Shown here in pieces: positions 5,624 to 11,071 of a stretch of DNA of 11,071 nucleotides; the first letter of the stretch is position 1; each line of letters opens with the position of its first letter. The stretch spans positions 1 to 11,071 of the forward strand of contig DASVDW010000079.1 of the NCBI GenBank assembly GCA_036380925.1, given 5' to 3'. The stretch is from JAICLV01 sp036380925. Lineage in GTDB: Bacteria; Actinomycetota; Actinomycetes; Acidothermales; Acidothermaceae. Both the position numbers and the translations under genes were made by a program. A model generated the notes under the pieces. The model was not told the DNA's origin. It searched no databases and saw only the letters and a list, made by a program, of their open reading frames with translations.

Positions 5624-6343
5624 TCACACCGCGCAGCTGTCTCCGTCGCACGCGCCGCCCTGGTCGGCCACGGCGTCGCCGCGCCCGCCGTCCAGCATGG
5701 TGAGCGGGTTAGCCGCCGCCCACGCTTGGCGCAGCGCCTGCAGCAGCACATCGGATGACTGCGCGCCGGAGACGCCGAACTTGCCGTCGAGGACGAAGAA
5801 CGGGACGCCGGTGATGCCGTACGCCGCCGCCTGGTCCTCGTCGGCGCGCACCGCGGCGGCGTAACGATCAGTCGCCAGGACGTCGTTGACGTCGTCCGCC
5901 GGCAGTCCCGCGTCGACCGCGACCCGCGCCAGCGCGGAGTGGTCTCCGACCGGCTCCAGCTCGGTGAAATAGGCGCGCAAGAAGCGTTCCTTCACGTCGT
6001 CTTGAACGCCCTTGTCGGCGGCCAGGTGGAGGAGCCGGTGCGCGTCGAAGGTGTTGCCCGAGCGCAGCTTGTCGAGGTGGTACTCCAGCCCCTCGGCCGC
6101 GGCGAGTCCGGTGAGCCGGTCGTTCGCGGCGTCCGCCTCGGCGCGCGACATGCCGTACTTGTCCGCCAGCCGCTGCACCGGGTCGCCGGTTCTGACGGGG
6201 GGAGCGCCCGGGTCGAGCTCGAAGCTGCGCCAGCGCAGCTCGACGTCCGAGTTGTGCTCGAAGCTCGCGAGCGCCTTCTCGAACCGGCGCTTTCCGAGGT
6301 AGCACCAGGGGCAGACGACGTCAGACCAGATCTCAACCTTCAT
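5624..6343 (-). CDS. FrnE-like DsbA-family thiol oxidoreductase
   Basis: The product has 239 residues and no signal peptide, so it is cytoplasmic. It opens with the thioredoxin-fold beta strand MKVEIWSDVVCPWC, whose CPWC (Cys11, Cys14) is the redox-active CxxC of the DsbA/FrnE/2-hydroxychromene-2-carboxylate isomerase-like group. A helical insertion follows (about 60-155; FDAHRLLHLA is a family motif). The fold closes with ITGVPFFVLDGKFGVSGAQ, containing the cis-Pro loop (GVP). A C-terminal ACDGDSCAV adds a second Cys pair, a common ending in FrnE-like proteins. Members act as protein disulfide oxidoreductases/isomerases or in polyketide and stress contexts; the native substrate is unknown. 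It lies 69 nt downstream of purU and 66 nt upstream of the acidic small gene, so operon membership is uncertain. The ATG lacks a strong Shine-Dalgarno. Confidence 0.92.
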   Translation of the reverse strand: MKVEIWSDVVCPWCYLGKRRFEKALASFEHNSDVELRWRSFELDPGAPPVRTGDPVQRLADKYGMSRAEADAANDRLTGLAAAEGLEYHLDKLRSGNTFDAHRLLHLAADKGVQDDVKERFLRAYFTELEPVGDHSALARVAVDAGLPADDVNDVLATDRYAAAVRADEDQAAAYGITGVPFFVLDGKFGVSGAQSSDVLLQALRQAWAAANPLTMLDGGRGDAVADQGGACDGDSCAV

Positions 6344-6412
6344 ACCGGCGGCAACCGAGGTCCGCCGTTAGTTGTTCCCTCAATCACTCCGGCCTCGGTG
6401 AGCACGTCCGGT

Positions 6413-7264
6413 CTAGCGGAACACGATCGTCTTGTGGCCGTCGAGCAGCACCCTGTGCTCGAGGTGCCAGCGCACCGCTCGCGCCAACGCCAGGCATTCG
6501 AGGTCGGCGCCGATCGCCGCCAGTTGCTCGACGCCGTCGGAGTGCTCGACGCGGGCGACGTCCTGCTCGATGATCGGGCCCTCGTCGAGGTTGGCCGTCA
6601 CGTAGTGCGCGGTGGCGCCGATGAGCTTCACCCCTCGGTTGTGCGCCTGCAGATACGGCCGCGCGCCTTTGAAGCTGGGCAAGAACGAGTGGTGGATGTT
6701 GATGATCCGGCCTGGCATCCGCTCGCACACGGTGTCGCTGAGCACCTGCATGTAGCGGGCCAGGACGACGAGCTCGACGTCGTGCTCGTCGATGAGCGCG
6801 AGCAGCTTGTGCTCCGCTTCCGCCTTGGTGGCCGGCGTCACCGGGATGTGGTGGTACGGGATGCCGTACGACGCGGCGAGGTCTTCGAAGTCGAGATGGT
6901 TCGAGACGATCGCCACGATGTCGGCGGGCAGCGCGCCGGTGCGCCAGCGGTACAGCAGGTCGTTCAGGCAGTGACCCTGCCGGGACACCATGATGATGAC
7001 GCGCGGCTTGGCGCGGGCGTCGTTGATCTCCCAATCCATCGCGAACGCCTCGGCGGTGGGCGCGAACCCGCGCCGTAGCGCCTCCAAGCCGTACGCGGCG
7101 TCGGTGCCCTCGACGAGCACCCGCATGAAGAACTGGCCCGTGTCGCGGTCGCCGAACTGCTGACTGTCGACGATGTTGCAGCCGTGGTCGGCCAGGAAGC
7201 CGGTGACGGCGTGCACGATGCCGAGCCGGTCCGGGCAGGACAGCGTCAAGATGAAGCTGTCCAA
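6413..7264 (-). CDS. purU: Formyltetrahydrofolate deformylase
   Basis: PurU hydrolyses 10-formyl-THF to THF and formate, balancing the one-carbon pool and supplying formate for purine synthesis. The 283-residue product has the normal family length. An N-terminal ACT domain (about 3-80, starting FILTLSCPDRLGIVHAVTGFL) precedes a formyltransferase-like catalytic domain (about 87-283). The catalytic Asn-His-Asp set appears as N189 and H191 in NIHHSFLPSFKG and D227 in NLDEGPIIEQD, with the usual 36-residue spacing. The start codon is TTG, with GGGAG 6 nt upstream, and it matches the expected family N-terminus. It is divergent from the gene at 7399, with 134 bp between them, and heads the minus-strand run of genes. 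Confidence 0.96.
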   Translation of the reverse strand: MDSFILTLSCPDRLGIVHAVTGFLADHGCNIVDSQQFGDRDTGQFFMRVLVEGTDAAYGLEALRRGFAPTAEAFAMDWEINDARAKPRVIIMVSRQGHCLNDLLYRWRTGALPADIVAIVSNHLDFEDLAASYGIPYHHIPVTPATKAEAEHKLLALIDEHDVELVVLARYMQVLSDTVCERMPGRIINIHHSFLPSFKGARPYLQAHNRGVKLIGATAHYVTANLDEGPIIEQDVARVEHSDGVEQLAAIGADLECLALARAVRWHLEHRVLLDGHKTIVFR

Positions 7265-7398
7265 AGCGCGCTCCCACCTGTGGGCGATATGCCCTGGCTG
7301 ACTGTGCTGGTCGTTCGGGTCGTGTCGCAGAATAGTCGAGACCGATCGAGGCGCAGGGTCGATCCGGCGCGGACCAGCGGGTGGGGCAGGGGAGTCGA
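7265..7398. promoter_or_regulatory. Divergent intergenic region purU / 7399 gene
   Basis: This 134-bp spacer must hold promoters for both directions. I see no strong -35/-10 pair. GATCGA (7344-7349) and TCGATC (7359-7364) form a 6-bp inverted repeat with a 9-nt gap, 35-55 bp before the plus-strand start, and could be an operator. Confidence 0.35.
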
Positions 7399-7752
7399 GT
7401 GATCTTCAAGGCGGTTCAAGAGGGCCGTCCGTATCCGGCGCACGACCTCAGCTTGCGCGATTGGTCGCAGGTTCCGCCGCGCCAGGTGCGCCTCGACGAG
7501 CTGATCACCACCAAGCGGGTGCTCGCGCTCGACGTCCTGCTTGACGACGACTCGACGTTCTACGGCGACCTGTTTCCGCATGTCGTGTTGTGGCGGGGCG
7601 AGTTCTACCTCGAAGACGGCTTGCATCGTGCGCTGCGCGCGGCGCTGCAGCAGCGCACCACCTTGCACGTGCGGGTGCTCGACCTCGACGCGCCCGCTGA
7701 CGCGCGGCAGGCGAGCGCCGGCGCCGTCGGTGTTCTCGGGGGCGAGCTGTGA
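7399..7752 (+). CDS. Conserved actinobacterial protein with ParB-like DGxHR motif (VapB-like by automatic labels)
   Basis: GTG 7399 has GGGGAG 4 nt upstream and gives a 117-residue product starting MIFKAV. That is where I remember actinobacterial homologues starting; the frame also extends to a GTG at 7381. The order of blocks is characteristic: GRPYP (9-13), PPRQVRLDELITTKR (26-40), DDDSTFYGDLFPHVV (49-63), then EDGLHRALRAALQQR (72-86). I recall similar proteins being auto-named VapB-family antitoxins, but no PIN-domain toxin lies beside this one. The EDGLHRALRAAL block resembles the DGxHRxxA motif of ParB/Srx-fold proteins, suggesting a nucleotide- or nucleic-acid-related fold; this is inference. 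The C-terminal 20 residues look disordered. Its TGA overlaps the GTG of the next small gene, so the two are translationally coupled. Confidence 0.85.
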   Translation: MIFKAVQEGRPYPAHDLSLRDWSQVPPRQVRLDELITTKRVLALDVLLDDDSTFYGDLFPHVVLWRGEFYLEDGLHRALRAALQQRTTLHVRVLDLDAPADARQASAGAVGVLGGEL

Positions 7753-7883
7753 GCGAGATGCTGCCGGAGCAAACCGGCGACGACGTCGACGTCGGATGGG
7801 GCGACGACGCGGCCGCGGCTGAGGCGGCCGAGCGCGATCGCGAGTGGTACGAGCGCGAGCGGCCGCCTCACCACGGAGGCTGA
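7749..7883 (+). CDS. 44-residue acidic small protein, coupled to upstream gene
   Basis: GTG 7749 overlaps the preceding stop as GTGA, the classic coupling arrangement. An internal ATG at 7758 is an alternative start. The product is short and strongly acidic, with DVDVGWGDD in the middle, a Glu/Arg-rich helix-like stretch, and a PPHHGG ending. Small actinobacterial proteins with a (D)xGWG element and a C-terminal PPH(W/H)G tail are familiar to me, but I know no function. The stop is 1 bp from that of convergent mscL. The overlap and motif make it more likely a gene than a chance frame. Confidence 0.65.
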   Translation: MSEMLPEQTGDDVDVGWGDDAAAAEAAERDREWYERERPPHHGG

Positions 7884-7884
7884 T

Positions 7885-8313
7885 TCAGCTCTGCGCCGGC
7901 ACGGCCGGCGACTGCGGCGCCGATTCCGCGGTGCAAAACGCGCAGCGGCGGGCGGCGGCGGGGATTTTGCTCAAGCACTCGGGGCACTCACGCGTGGGCG
8001 CGTCGGGCTCGGGCTCCTTCTTGTACCGGTCGAGCAACATGGCGAACGGCACGATGACGAGGAAATACAGCACCGCGGCGAGAATCAGAAACGCGATCAG
8101 CGCGTTGACGAACTCGCCGTACTTGAAGACGCTGTCATTCACGGTGAAGCTGCGGTCGCCGAACGCGCCCTTGCCGCCGATGAGGCCGAGAAGAGGCGTG
8201 ATCCAGTCGGCCACGAACGCGGTGATCAGCGTGGCGAAGGCCGCGCCGATGACGACCGCAACGGCCAGGTCTACGAGATTCCCGCGGAGCAGGAACTTCT
8301 TGAAGCCCGACAT
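7885..8313 (-). CDS. mscL: Large-conductance mechanosensitive channel with C-terminal zinc ribbon
   Basis: MscL opens under membrane tension to release solutes during hypo-osmotic shock. ATG 8313 has GGAG 6 nt upstream, and the product starts MSGFKKFLLRGNLVDLAVAVVIG, the canonical N-terminal helix and pore-lining TM1. A periplasmic loop (about 44-66) and TM2 (about 68-92, FVNALIAFLILAAVLYFLVIVPF) follow, then the basic LLDRYKKE cluster. The usual cytoplasmic helix is replaced or extended by a four-cysteine knuckle, CPEC (110-113) and CAFC (124-127), a zinc-ribbon-like tail; total length is 142 residues. An upstream in-frame start at 8394 is possible but lacks family support. It follows the SAF-domain gene by 84 nt and is likely part of the mtnP-SAF-mscL run. 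Confidence 0.95.
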   Translation of the reverse strand: MSGFKKFLLRGNLVDLAVAVVIGAAFATLITAFVADWITPLLGLIGGKGAFGDRSFTVNDSVFKYGEFVNALIAFLILAAVLYFLVIVPFAMLLDRYKKEPEPDAPTRECPECLSKIPAAARRCAFCTAESAPQSPAVPAQS

Positions 8314-8397
8314 TGGACTCTCCCTCTCGTGTGGGTACCCGACAAGTCGAAGTCGGCTGTGGGTGATCCTGCTCTCGTTCAAATGGCGGGGCAATGA
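8314..8397 (-). promoter_or_regulatory. mscL leader region
   Basis: This 84-nt spacer between the SAF gene and mscL contains an inverted repeat (CCGAC 8339-8343, GTCGG 8352-8356) about 25 bp before the mscL start. I see no clear promoter. It may allow mscL to be controlled separately from the upstream genes. Confidence 0.25.
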
Positions 8398-9171
8398 CTA
8401 ACGCACGACCACGGCCGAGAGCCGTGAGGTCAATTCCGCCTGAGCCAGCGCTCTCGCCTCTTCGGCGGATGTGGCGAAGATGACGAGCGCGCCGTCGTTC
8501 GCGCCCGGGTAAGGCTCGGCCGCCGCGCCGGTTGGCGGGTGCGGTGTGAAGAGCACGCGCACGTCGCTCGCCACGACGCTCGCCGTGACGCTCGGCGGCG
8601 CGGTTGCGCTCGTCAGCCCGGACGACGGCGTGGCGGCCAGCACGTCGACGTGCTCGCCGACGCGCAGCAGCGCGGCCGCTTGCACGTCTGCCAGCCGGAC
8701 CGGGGTCGCCACCAGACCGTCACCGGGTGGGGCGAGCGGCTCGCCGGCGGAGCCGGCCGACCCGCCGTCAAGCCGGACGTCGGTGATCGGCTCGCCTCGC
8801 CGGATCGGGCCGCTGGTGGCATGGCCGACCGCGTCGGAGATGGCCACCAGCGCAGCGGTTGGCTTGGCGCCCGCGGGCAGCGCCAGCCACCCCACGTCGT
8901 CCGGCGTCAGGATCGCGCCCGCCGCGAGGTCGTGGGTGGCCGCGATCACTCGCACGGTCGCTGGCTTGGACGGTTTCAGGCCGCTGAGCGTGATCGCGAC
9001 CGCGAGCGCCGCGCAACCGGCCGCGAGGAGGCGGCGGCGCCGCGCCGCTGCGCGCGCGACGAGCGCCGGCAGGTCGCGCAAGGTCGGCTGGCGCCGGCCC
9101 AGCGCGGGCGCGGAGCGCAGCGGCCCCATTGCGGGCGCCAACGCGCGCACGACACGGCGATGTGCGCTCAT
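8398..9171 (-). CDS. SAF-domain membrane-anchored protein (CpaB/RcpC-like)
   Basis: The product has 257 residues. A basic N-terminal region (about 1-47, many Arg) precedes one hydrophobic segment (about 48-65), then an extracytoplasmic SAF domain (about 72-136). The SAF pattern is clear in VIAATHDLAAGAILTPDDVGWLALP and GPIRRGEPITDVRL. The remainder is Ala/Pro-rich with a second beta-rich part ending LAQAELTSRLSAVVVR. SAF domains occur in CpaB/RcpC Flp-pilus assembly proteins, flagellar FlgA and sialic acid synthases. No tad/flp genes are visible, so a pilus role is not supported here. ATG 9171 lies 11 nt after the mtnP stop; it has no strong Shine-Dalgarno, so translation may depend on coupling. 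A start at 9234 inside mtnP is possible but less likely. Its neighbour mscL suggests an envelope role. Confidence 0.8.
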   Translation of the reverse strand: MSAHRRVVRALAPAMGPLRSAPALGRRQPTLRDLPALVARAAARRRRLLAAGCAALAVAITLSGLKPSKPATVRVIAATHDLAAGAILTPDDVGWLALPAGAKPTAALVAISDAVGHATSGPIRRGEPITDVRLDGGSAGSAGEPLAPPGDGLVATPVRLADVQAAALLRVGEHVDVLAATPSSGLTSATAPPSVTASVVASDVRVLFTPHPPTGAAAEPYPGANDGALVIFATSAEEARALAQAELTSRLSAVVVR

Positions 9172-9182
9172 GGGCGGCTTGC

Positions 9183-10001
9183 TCAGTAGGGCAACTCGAA
9201 GGGCAGCGCCTGCCCCTCGAGAGCGTGCGGGCATGGGCAGCCGCGGTCGCTCGGCAGATCGGCGATGACGCCGGCGAGCACGCCTTTGAGCCGGTCGATG
9301 CTTTGCGCGAAGACCTCGAGGACCTCGTGGTGGCTCACCCCCGGACCCTCGACGCCCGCGTCAAGGTCGGTGACGACCGCGATCGAGGTGTAGCAAAGCG
9401 CGAGCTCGCGGGCGAGCGTCGCCTCAGGCTGCCCGGTCATGCCCACGATCGACCAGCCGTTCGCGGCGTGGTGCTGTGACTCGGCCCGGCTGGAAAAGCG
9501 AGGGCCCTGGATGACGACGAGCGTGCCGCCGTCGGTGGCCGGCCAGTCGCGCGCCGTGGCCGACTCGACGACGGCGCGTCGGCCGACCGGACAGTACGGA
9601 TCGGCGAACGAGACGTGGACGACCGGACCGATCCGGTCGTAGAACGTGGCCTCGCGGCCGGCCGTGCGGTCGACGACCTGGTCGGGAACCACCAGCGACC
9701 CAGGCCCGAGTTCGGCGCGTAGCGAGCCCACCGCGCACGGGGCGAGCACCTGGCGCACCCCCACTGCGGCGAGGGCCCACAGGTTGGCCCGGTAGGGCAC
9801 CAGGTGTGGCGGGAACCGGTGGTCGCGCCCGTGGCGTGGCACGAAGGCCACCGGACGGTCGCCGACGAACCCGGTCAGCACCGGCTCGGCCGGCGGCCCG
9901 AACGGCGTCTCGACCTCGACCGGCGTCGCGTCGGAGATGAACTCATAGAAGCCTGAGCCGCCGATCACGCCGATCGGCGGCTGGTCAAAACGCGAGATCA
10001 T
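9183..10001 (-). CDS. mtnP: S-methyl-5'-thioadenosine phosphorylase (PNP/UDP family 2)
   Basis: The enzyme cleaves methylthioadenosine with phosphate to adenine and methylthioribose-1-phosphate in methionine salvage and polyamine by-product recycling. The 272-residue product shows the family-2 nucleoside phosphorylase blocks: IGVIGGSGFYE (10-20, phosphate loop), RHGRDHRFPPH (56-66), APCAVGSL (87-94), VIQGPRFSSRAES (163-175), GMTGQPEATLARE (187-199) and AVVTDLDAG (208-216). Two Asp residues in TDLD match the adenine-recognising pair of MTA phosphorylases rather than the Asn of guanosine/inosine enzymes, though activity on related purine nucleosides cannot be excluded. QGPRF replaces the more common EGPRF, and GMTG replaces NMT. 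The ATG at 10001 lacks a strong Shine-Dalgarno. The next gene starts 11 nt after its stop. Confidence 0.9.
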   Translation of the reverse strand: MISRFDQPPIGVIGGSGFYEFISDATPVEVETPFGPPAEPVLTGFVGDRPVAFVPRHGRDHRFPPHLVPYRANLWALAAVGVRQVLAPCAVGSLRAELGPGSLVVPDQVVDRTAGREATFYDRIGPVVHVSFADPYCPVGRRAVVESATARDWPATDGGTLVVIQGPRFSSRAESQHHAANGWSIVGMTGQPEATLARELALCYTSIAVVTDLDAGVEGPGVSHHEVLEVFAQSIDRLKGVLAGVIADLPSDRGCPCPHALEGQALPFELPY

Positions 10002-10098
10002 GAGCCGAATCTAGGCGACGCGGCGGGCGCGGTGGTGGCTGCGCAGCCCGGCCGTGGACGACGCGTCGCGCGGCTGTGGGTACAAACCGATCGAATGA

Positions 10099-10126
10099 GG
10101 GCCCGGCGGCTCATGCCGCCGGGCCC
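10099..10126 (-). terminator. Perfect 12-bp GC hairpin in the mtnP leader (terminator/attenuator-like)
   Basis: GGGCCCGGCGGC and GCCGCCGGGCCC are perfect arms with a 4-nt loop, a very stable RNA hairpin. No T-run follows on either strand, but actinobacterial terminators often lack one. No plus-strand gene lies upstream, so the natural reading is a minus-strand transcript upstream of mtnP, 97 nt before its start codon. Confidence 0.6.
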
Positions 10127-10136
10127 GGAATCGTGA

Positions 10137-10166
10137 TTAGCGCCTGGTCCACTGTGTTTCGCGCAT
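10137..10166 (-). CDS. Possible 9-codon leader ORF upstream of mtnP
   Basis: ATG 10166 opens a 9-codon frame (MRETQWTRR) ending in TAA. A perfect AGGAGG lies at 10177-10182, 10 nt upstream, which is long but tolerable spacing. The stop is 10 nt before the strong hairpin. This order (ribosome binding site, tiny ORF, hairpin, gene) resembles a translational attenuator. The same frame is open further upstream to a TAG, so it could also be the end of a short unrelated frame. Confidence 0.3.
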   Translation of the reverse strand: MRETQWTRR

Positions 10167-10357
10167 GGCGAGACCGCCTCCTCTCCGAGGGGAAGACCCG
10201 CTCTGGGCGGGCTCGGTGTGCGGATGGCGTTCAACATCCAAAGGCCAAACCGGCCTCGATTGCTAGCTCTTCGCCAAACTCACGGGTACAGTCATCCGAC
10301 GATCGTCCGGTTACGGCCGGTGTGCGTGCGGTTTCCGTCCGTTGGCGGGGGTGTGCC

Positions 10358-11071
10358 ATGAGCGTGACGAGGTCGGTCAAGACCGCGTTCGGGCTCCCTC
10401 GGTCGGCTCAGTCGCTCATCGTCCTGGTTCTCGCCGCCTACCTGGCGGTGCTGGGCGCCGGCTCGGTGAACTCGCACCTGAGCGGCAACCAGGGCCTGAC
10501 CCTTCTGGTGTTCACCGTCGCGGTCGTCTCGAGCATCGAGATTTCGCTTCGTCTCGCGTGGCCCCGAGCGCGCAAGGATCGGTTGTCGCGCGACTTCCTC
10601 GGGGTGTGGGCCTGGCCGGTCATGCTGCTGCTCCCCCCTGCGGCCGCGGCGCTGTTCGCGGCAATCGGCGTCCTCTACATCCAGGCGCGGGGATTCAAGA
10701 GAGACACCGTCAAGATTGCCTACAACATCGCGGCTATCGGCCTCGCCCGCGCGGCTGCTGGCTGGGTCCACGCCGTCATCGCCGGCCCGCACGATTCGTG
10801 GCCCACGGCTGATCAGCTCTTCGGCACGCACTCGGGCGTGCTCGCAGTGTTGGCGGCTGTCGTCGTCTTCTGGGCGCTCAACAACGGTTTGGTCGCCGCT
10901 GTCGTCGCGGCTACCGCGGGATGGTCGGCAGCCCGCGGAGTGTCCAGCCGCGAGAGCCTCATGGTCGATGCCGTCGACCTGGGCATGGGCGTGGTCGTCG
11001 CGGTTGTGTGGGTGACTAACCCGTGGCTGCTGCCGCTCGCCGCCGTGCCGGTGCTTTATATGCAGCACCAG
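10358..11071 (+). CDS. Multi-pass membrane protein, N-terminal part (3' end outside window)
   Basis: ATG 10358 follows a GGCGGGGGTG tract by 4 nt, and the frame is open for 238 codons to the right edge. The product is mostly hydrophobic, with about six segments (roughly 18-36, 45-62, 85-108, 119-138, 155-182, 203-235) separated by short charged loops such as RPRARKDR-like and RGFKRDTVK stretches. The segment pattern, ending near the edge in a basic/polar turn (LYMQHQ), resembles the membrane sensor module found before GGDEF or other output domains in actinobacterial signalling proteins. No catalytic domain is in the window, so that is only a possibility. It is divergent from mtnP. I recognise no specific family. 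Confidence 0.75.
   Translation, partial: MSVTRSVKTAFGLPRSAQSLIVLVLAAYLAVLGAGSVNSHLSGNQGLTLLVFTVAVVSSIEISLRLAWPRARKDRLSRDFLGVWAWPVMLLLPPAAAALFAAIGVLYIQARGFKRDTVKIAYNIAAIGLARAAAGWVHAVIAGPHDSWPTADQLFGTHSGVLAVLAAVVVFWALNNGLVAAVVAATAGWSAARGVSSRESLMVDAVDLGMGVVVAVVWVTNPWLLPLAAVPVLYMQHQ

Larger units (their letters stand above)
10002..10357. promoter_or_regulatory. Divergent intergenic region mtnP / membrane protein
   Basis: This 356-bp stretch has no convincing full-size gene. It contains the strong hairpin at 10099-10126, a possible 9-codon minus-strand ORF, small stems at 10197-10211 (CCCGC/GCGGG) and 10242-10256 (AGGCC/GGCCT), and a 10-bp palindrome GACGATCGTC at 10298-10307 just upstream of the plus-strand gene. 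I could not identify a firm promoter for either direction. Confidence 0.5.

Noticed and set aside
5939..7078. Plus-strand open frame of 379 codons
   Set aside because: It is antisense to both the FrnE-like gene and purU, whose catalytic motifs are intact; typical of GC-rich shadow frames.
6384..7409. Minus-strand open frame of 341 codons overlapping purU in another frame
   Set aside because: purU fills the other frame with all catalytic residues; this one is Arg-rich and meaningless.
7399..7883. Classical VapBC toxin-antitoxin module
   Set aside because: The partner is a 44-residue acidic peptide without PIN-domain acidic residues, and the larger protein has no AbrB/RHH DNA-binding pattern that I can see.
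8398..9171. Flp-pilus CpaB assignment
   Set aside because: SAF homology alone is not enough, and no tad/flp genes are in the window.
9998..10237. Minus-strand 79-codon frame in the mtnP leader
   Set aside because: It passes through the 12-bp hairpin, has no recognisable motif, overlaps the mtnP start and lacks gene-like composition.
10292..11068. Minus-strand open frame of 258 codons at the right edge
   Set aside because: The opposite strand encodes a coherent multi-pass membrane protein from ATG 10358; the antisense product is hydrophilic and Arg/His/Asp-rich.

Overview
The window is high-GC DNA with GC-biased third codon positions, frequent GTG/TTG starts and several conserved actinobacterial families. 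It is chromosomal sequence from an Actinomycetota member; I cannot place the genus. I see no transposase, phage gene, CRISPR array, tRNA or rRNA.

Left third (1-3403): two divergent paralogues encode secreted TIM-barrel proteins of the GHL15/GH114-like putative glycosidase type. The minus copy runs off the left edge. The plus copy (1952-3403) adds a Ser/Thr/Pro-rich linker. Between them lie about 780 bp of control DNA. It holds a clear plus-strand cyclic-di-AMP riboswitch (ydaO/yuaA class, about 1494-1626), a candidate promoter in front of it, and several palindromes. The riboswitch, about 320 nt upstream of the plus-strand gene, is the most notable element of the window. It suggests that this putative glycosidase belongs to the c-di-AMP cell-wall/turgor regulon.

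Middle (3413-7264, all minus): read in transcription order, a run of genes encodes formyltetrahydrofolate deformylase (purU, TTG start), a FrnE-like DsbA-family oxidoreductase, a small acidic hydrophilic protein, an exported phosphoesterase/acid phosphatase, and a membrane PAP2 phosphatase of the undecaprenyl-diphosphatase (BcrC-like) type. The last three are closely spaced and may form one operon. The PAP2 gene converges on the glycosidase gene with 9 bp between stop codons.

Right third: a plus-strand pair, 7399-7752 and 7749-7883, overlaps at GTGA. It encodes a conserved actinobacterial protein of unknown role (sometimes auto-labelled VapB-like) and a 44-residue acidic protein. It converges, with 1 bp to spare, on a minus-strand cluster read as mtnP (methylthioadenosine phosphorylase), a SAF-domain membrane protein, and mscL (mechanosensitive channel with a C-terminal zinc ribbon). 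Upstream of mtnP is an unusual leader: a possible 9-codon ORF followed by a perfect 12-bp GC hairpin. Divergent from it, a multi-pass membrane protein starts at 10358 and is cut by the right edge; it may be the sensor half of a larger signalling protein.

Several genes concern the cell envelope or turgor (c-di-AMP riboswitch, glycosidases, lipid-carrier phosphatase, MscL). I infer only a thematic link, not a single pathway. Pairwise similarity figures are estimates by eye.
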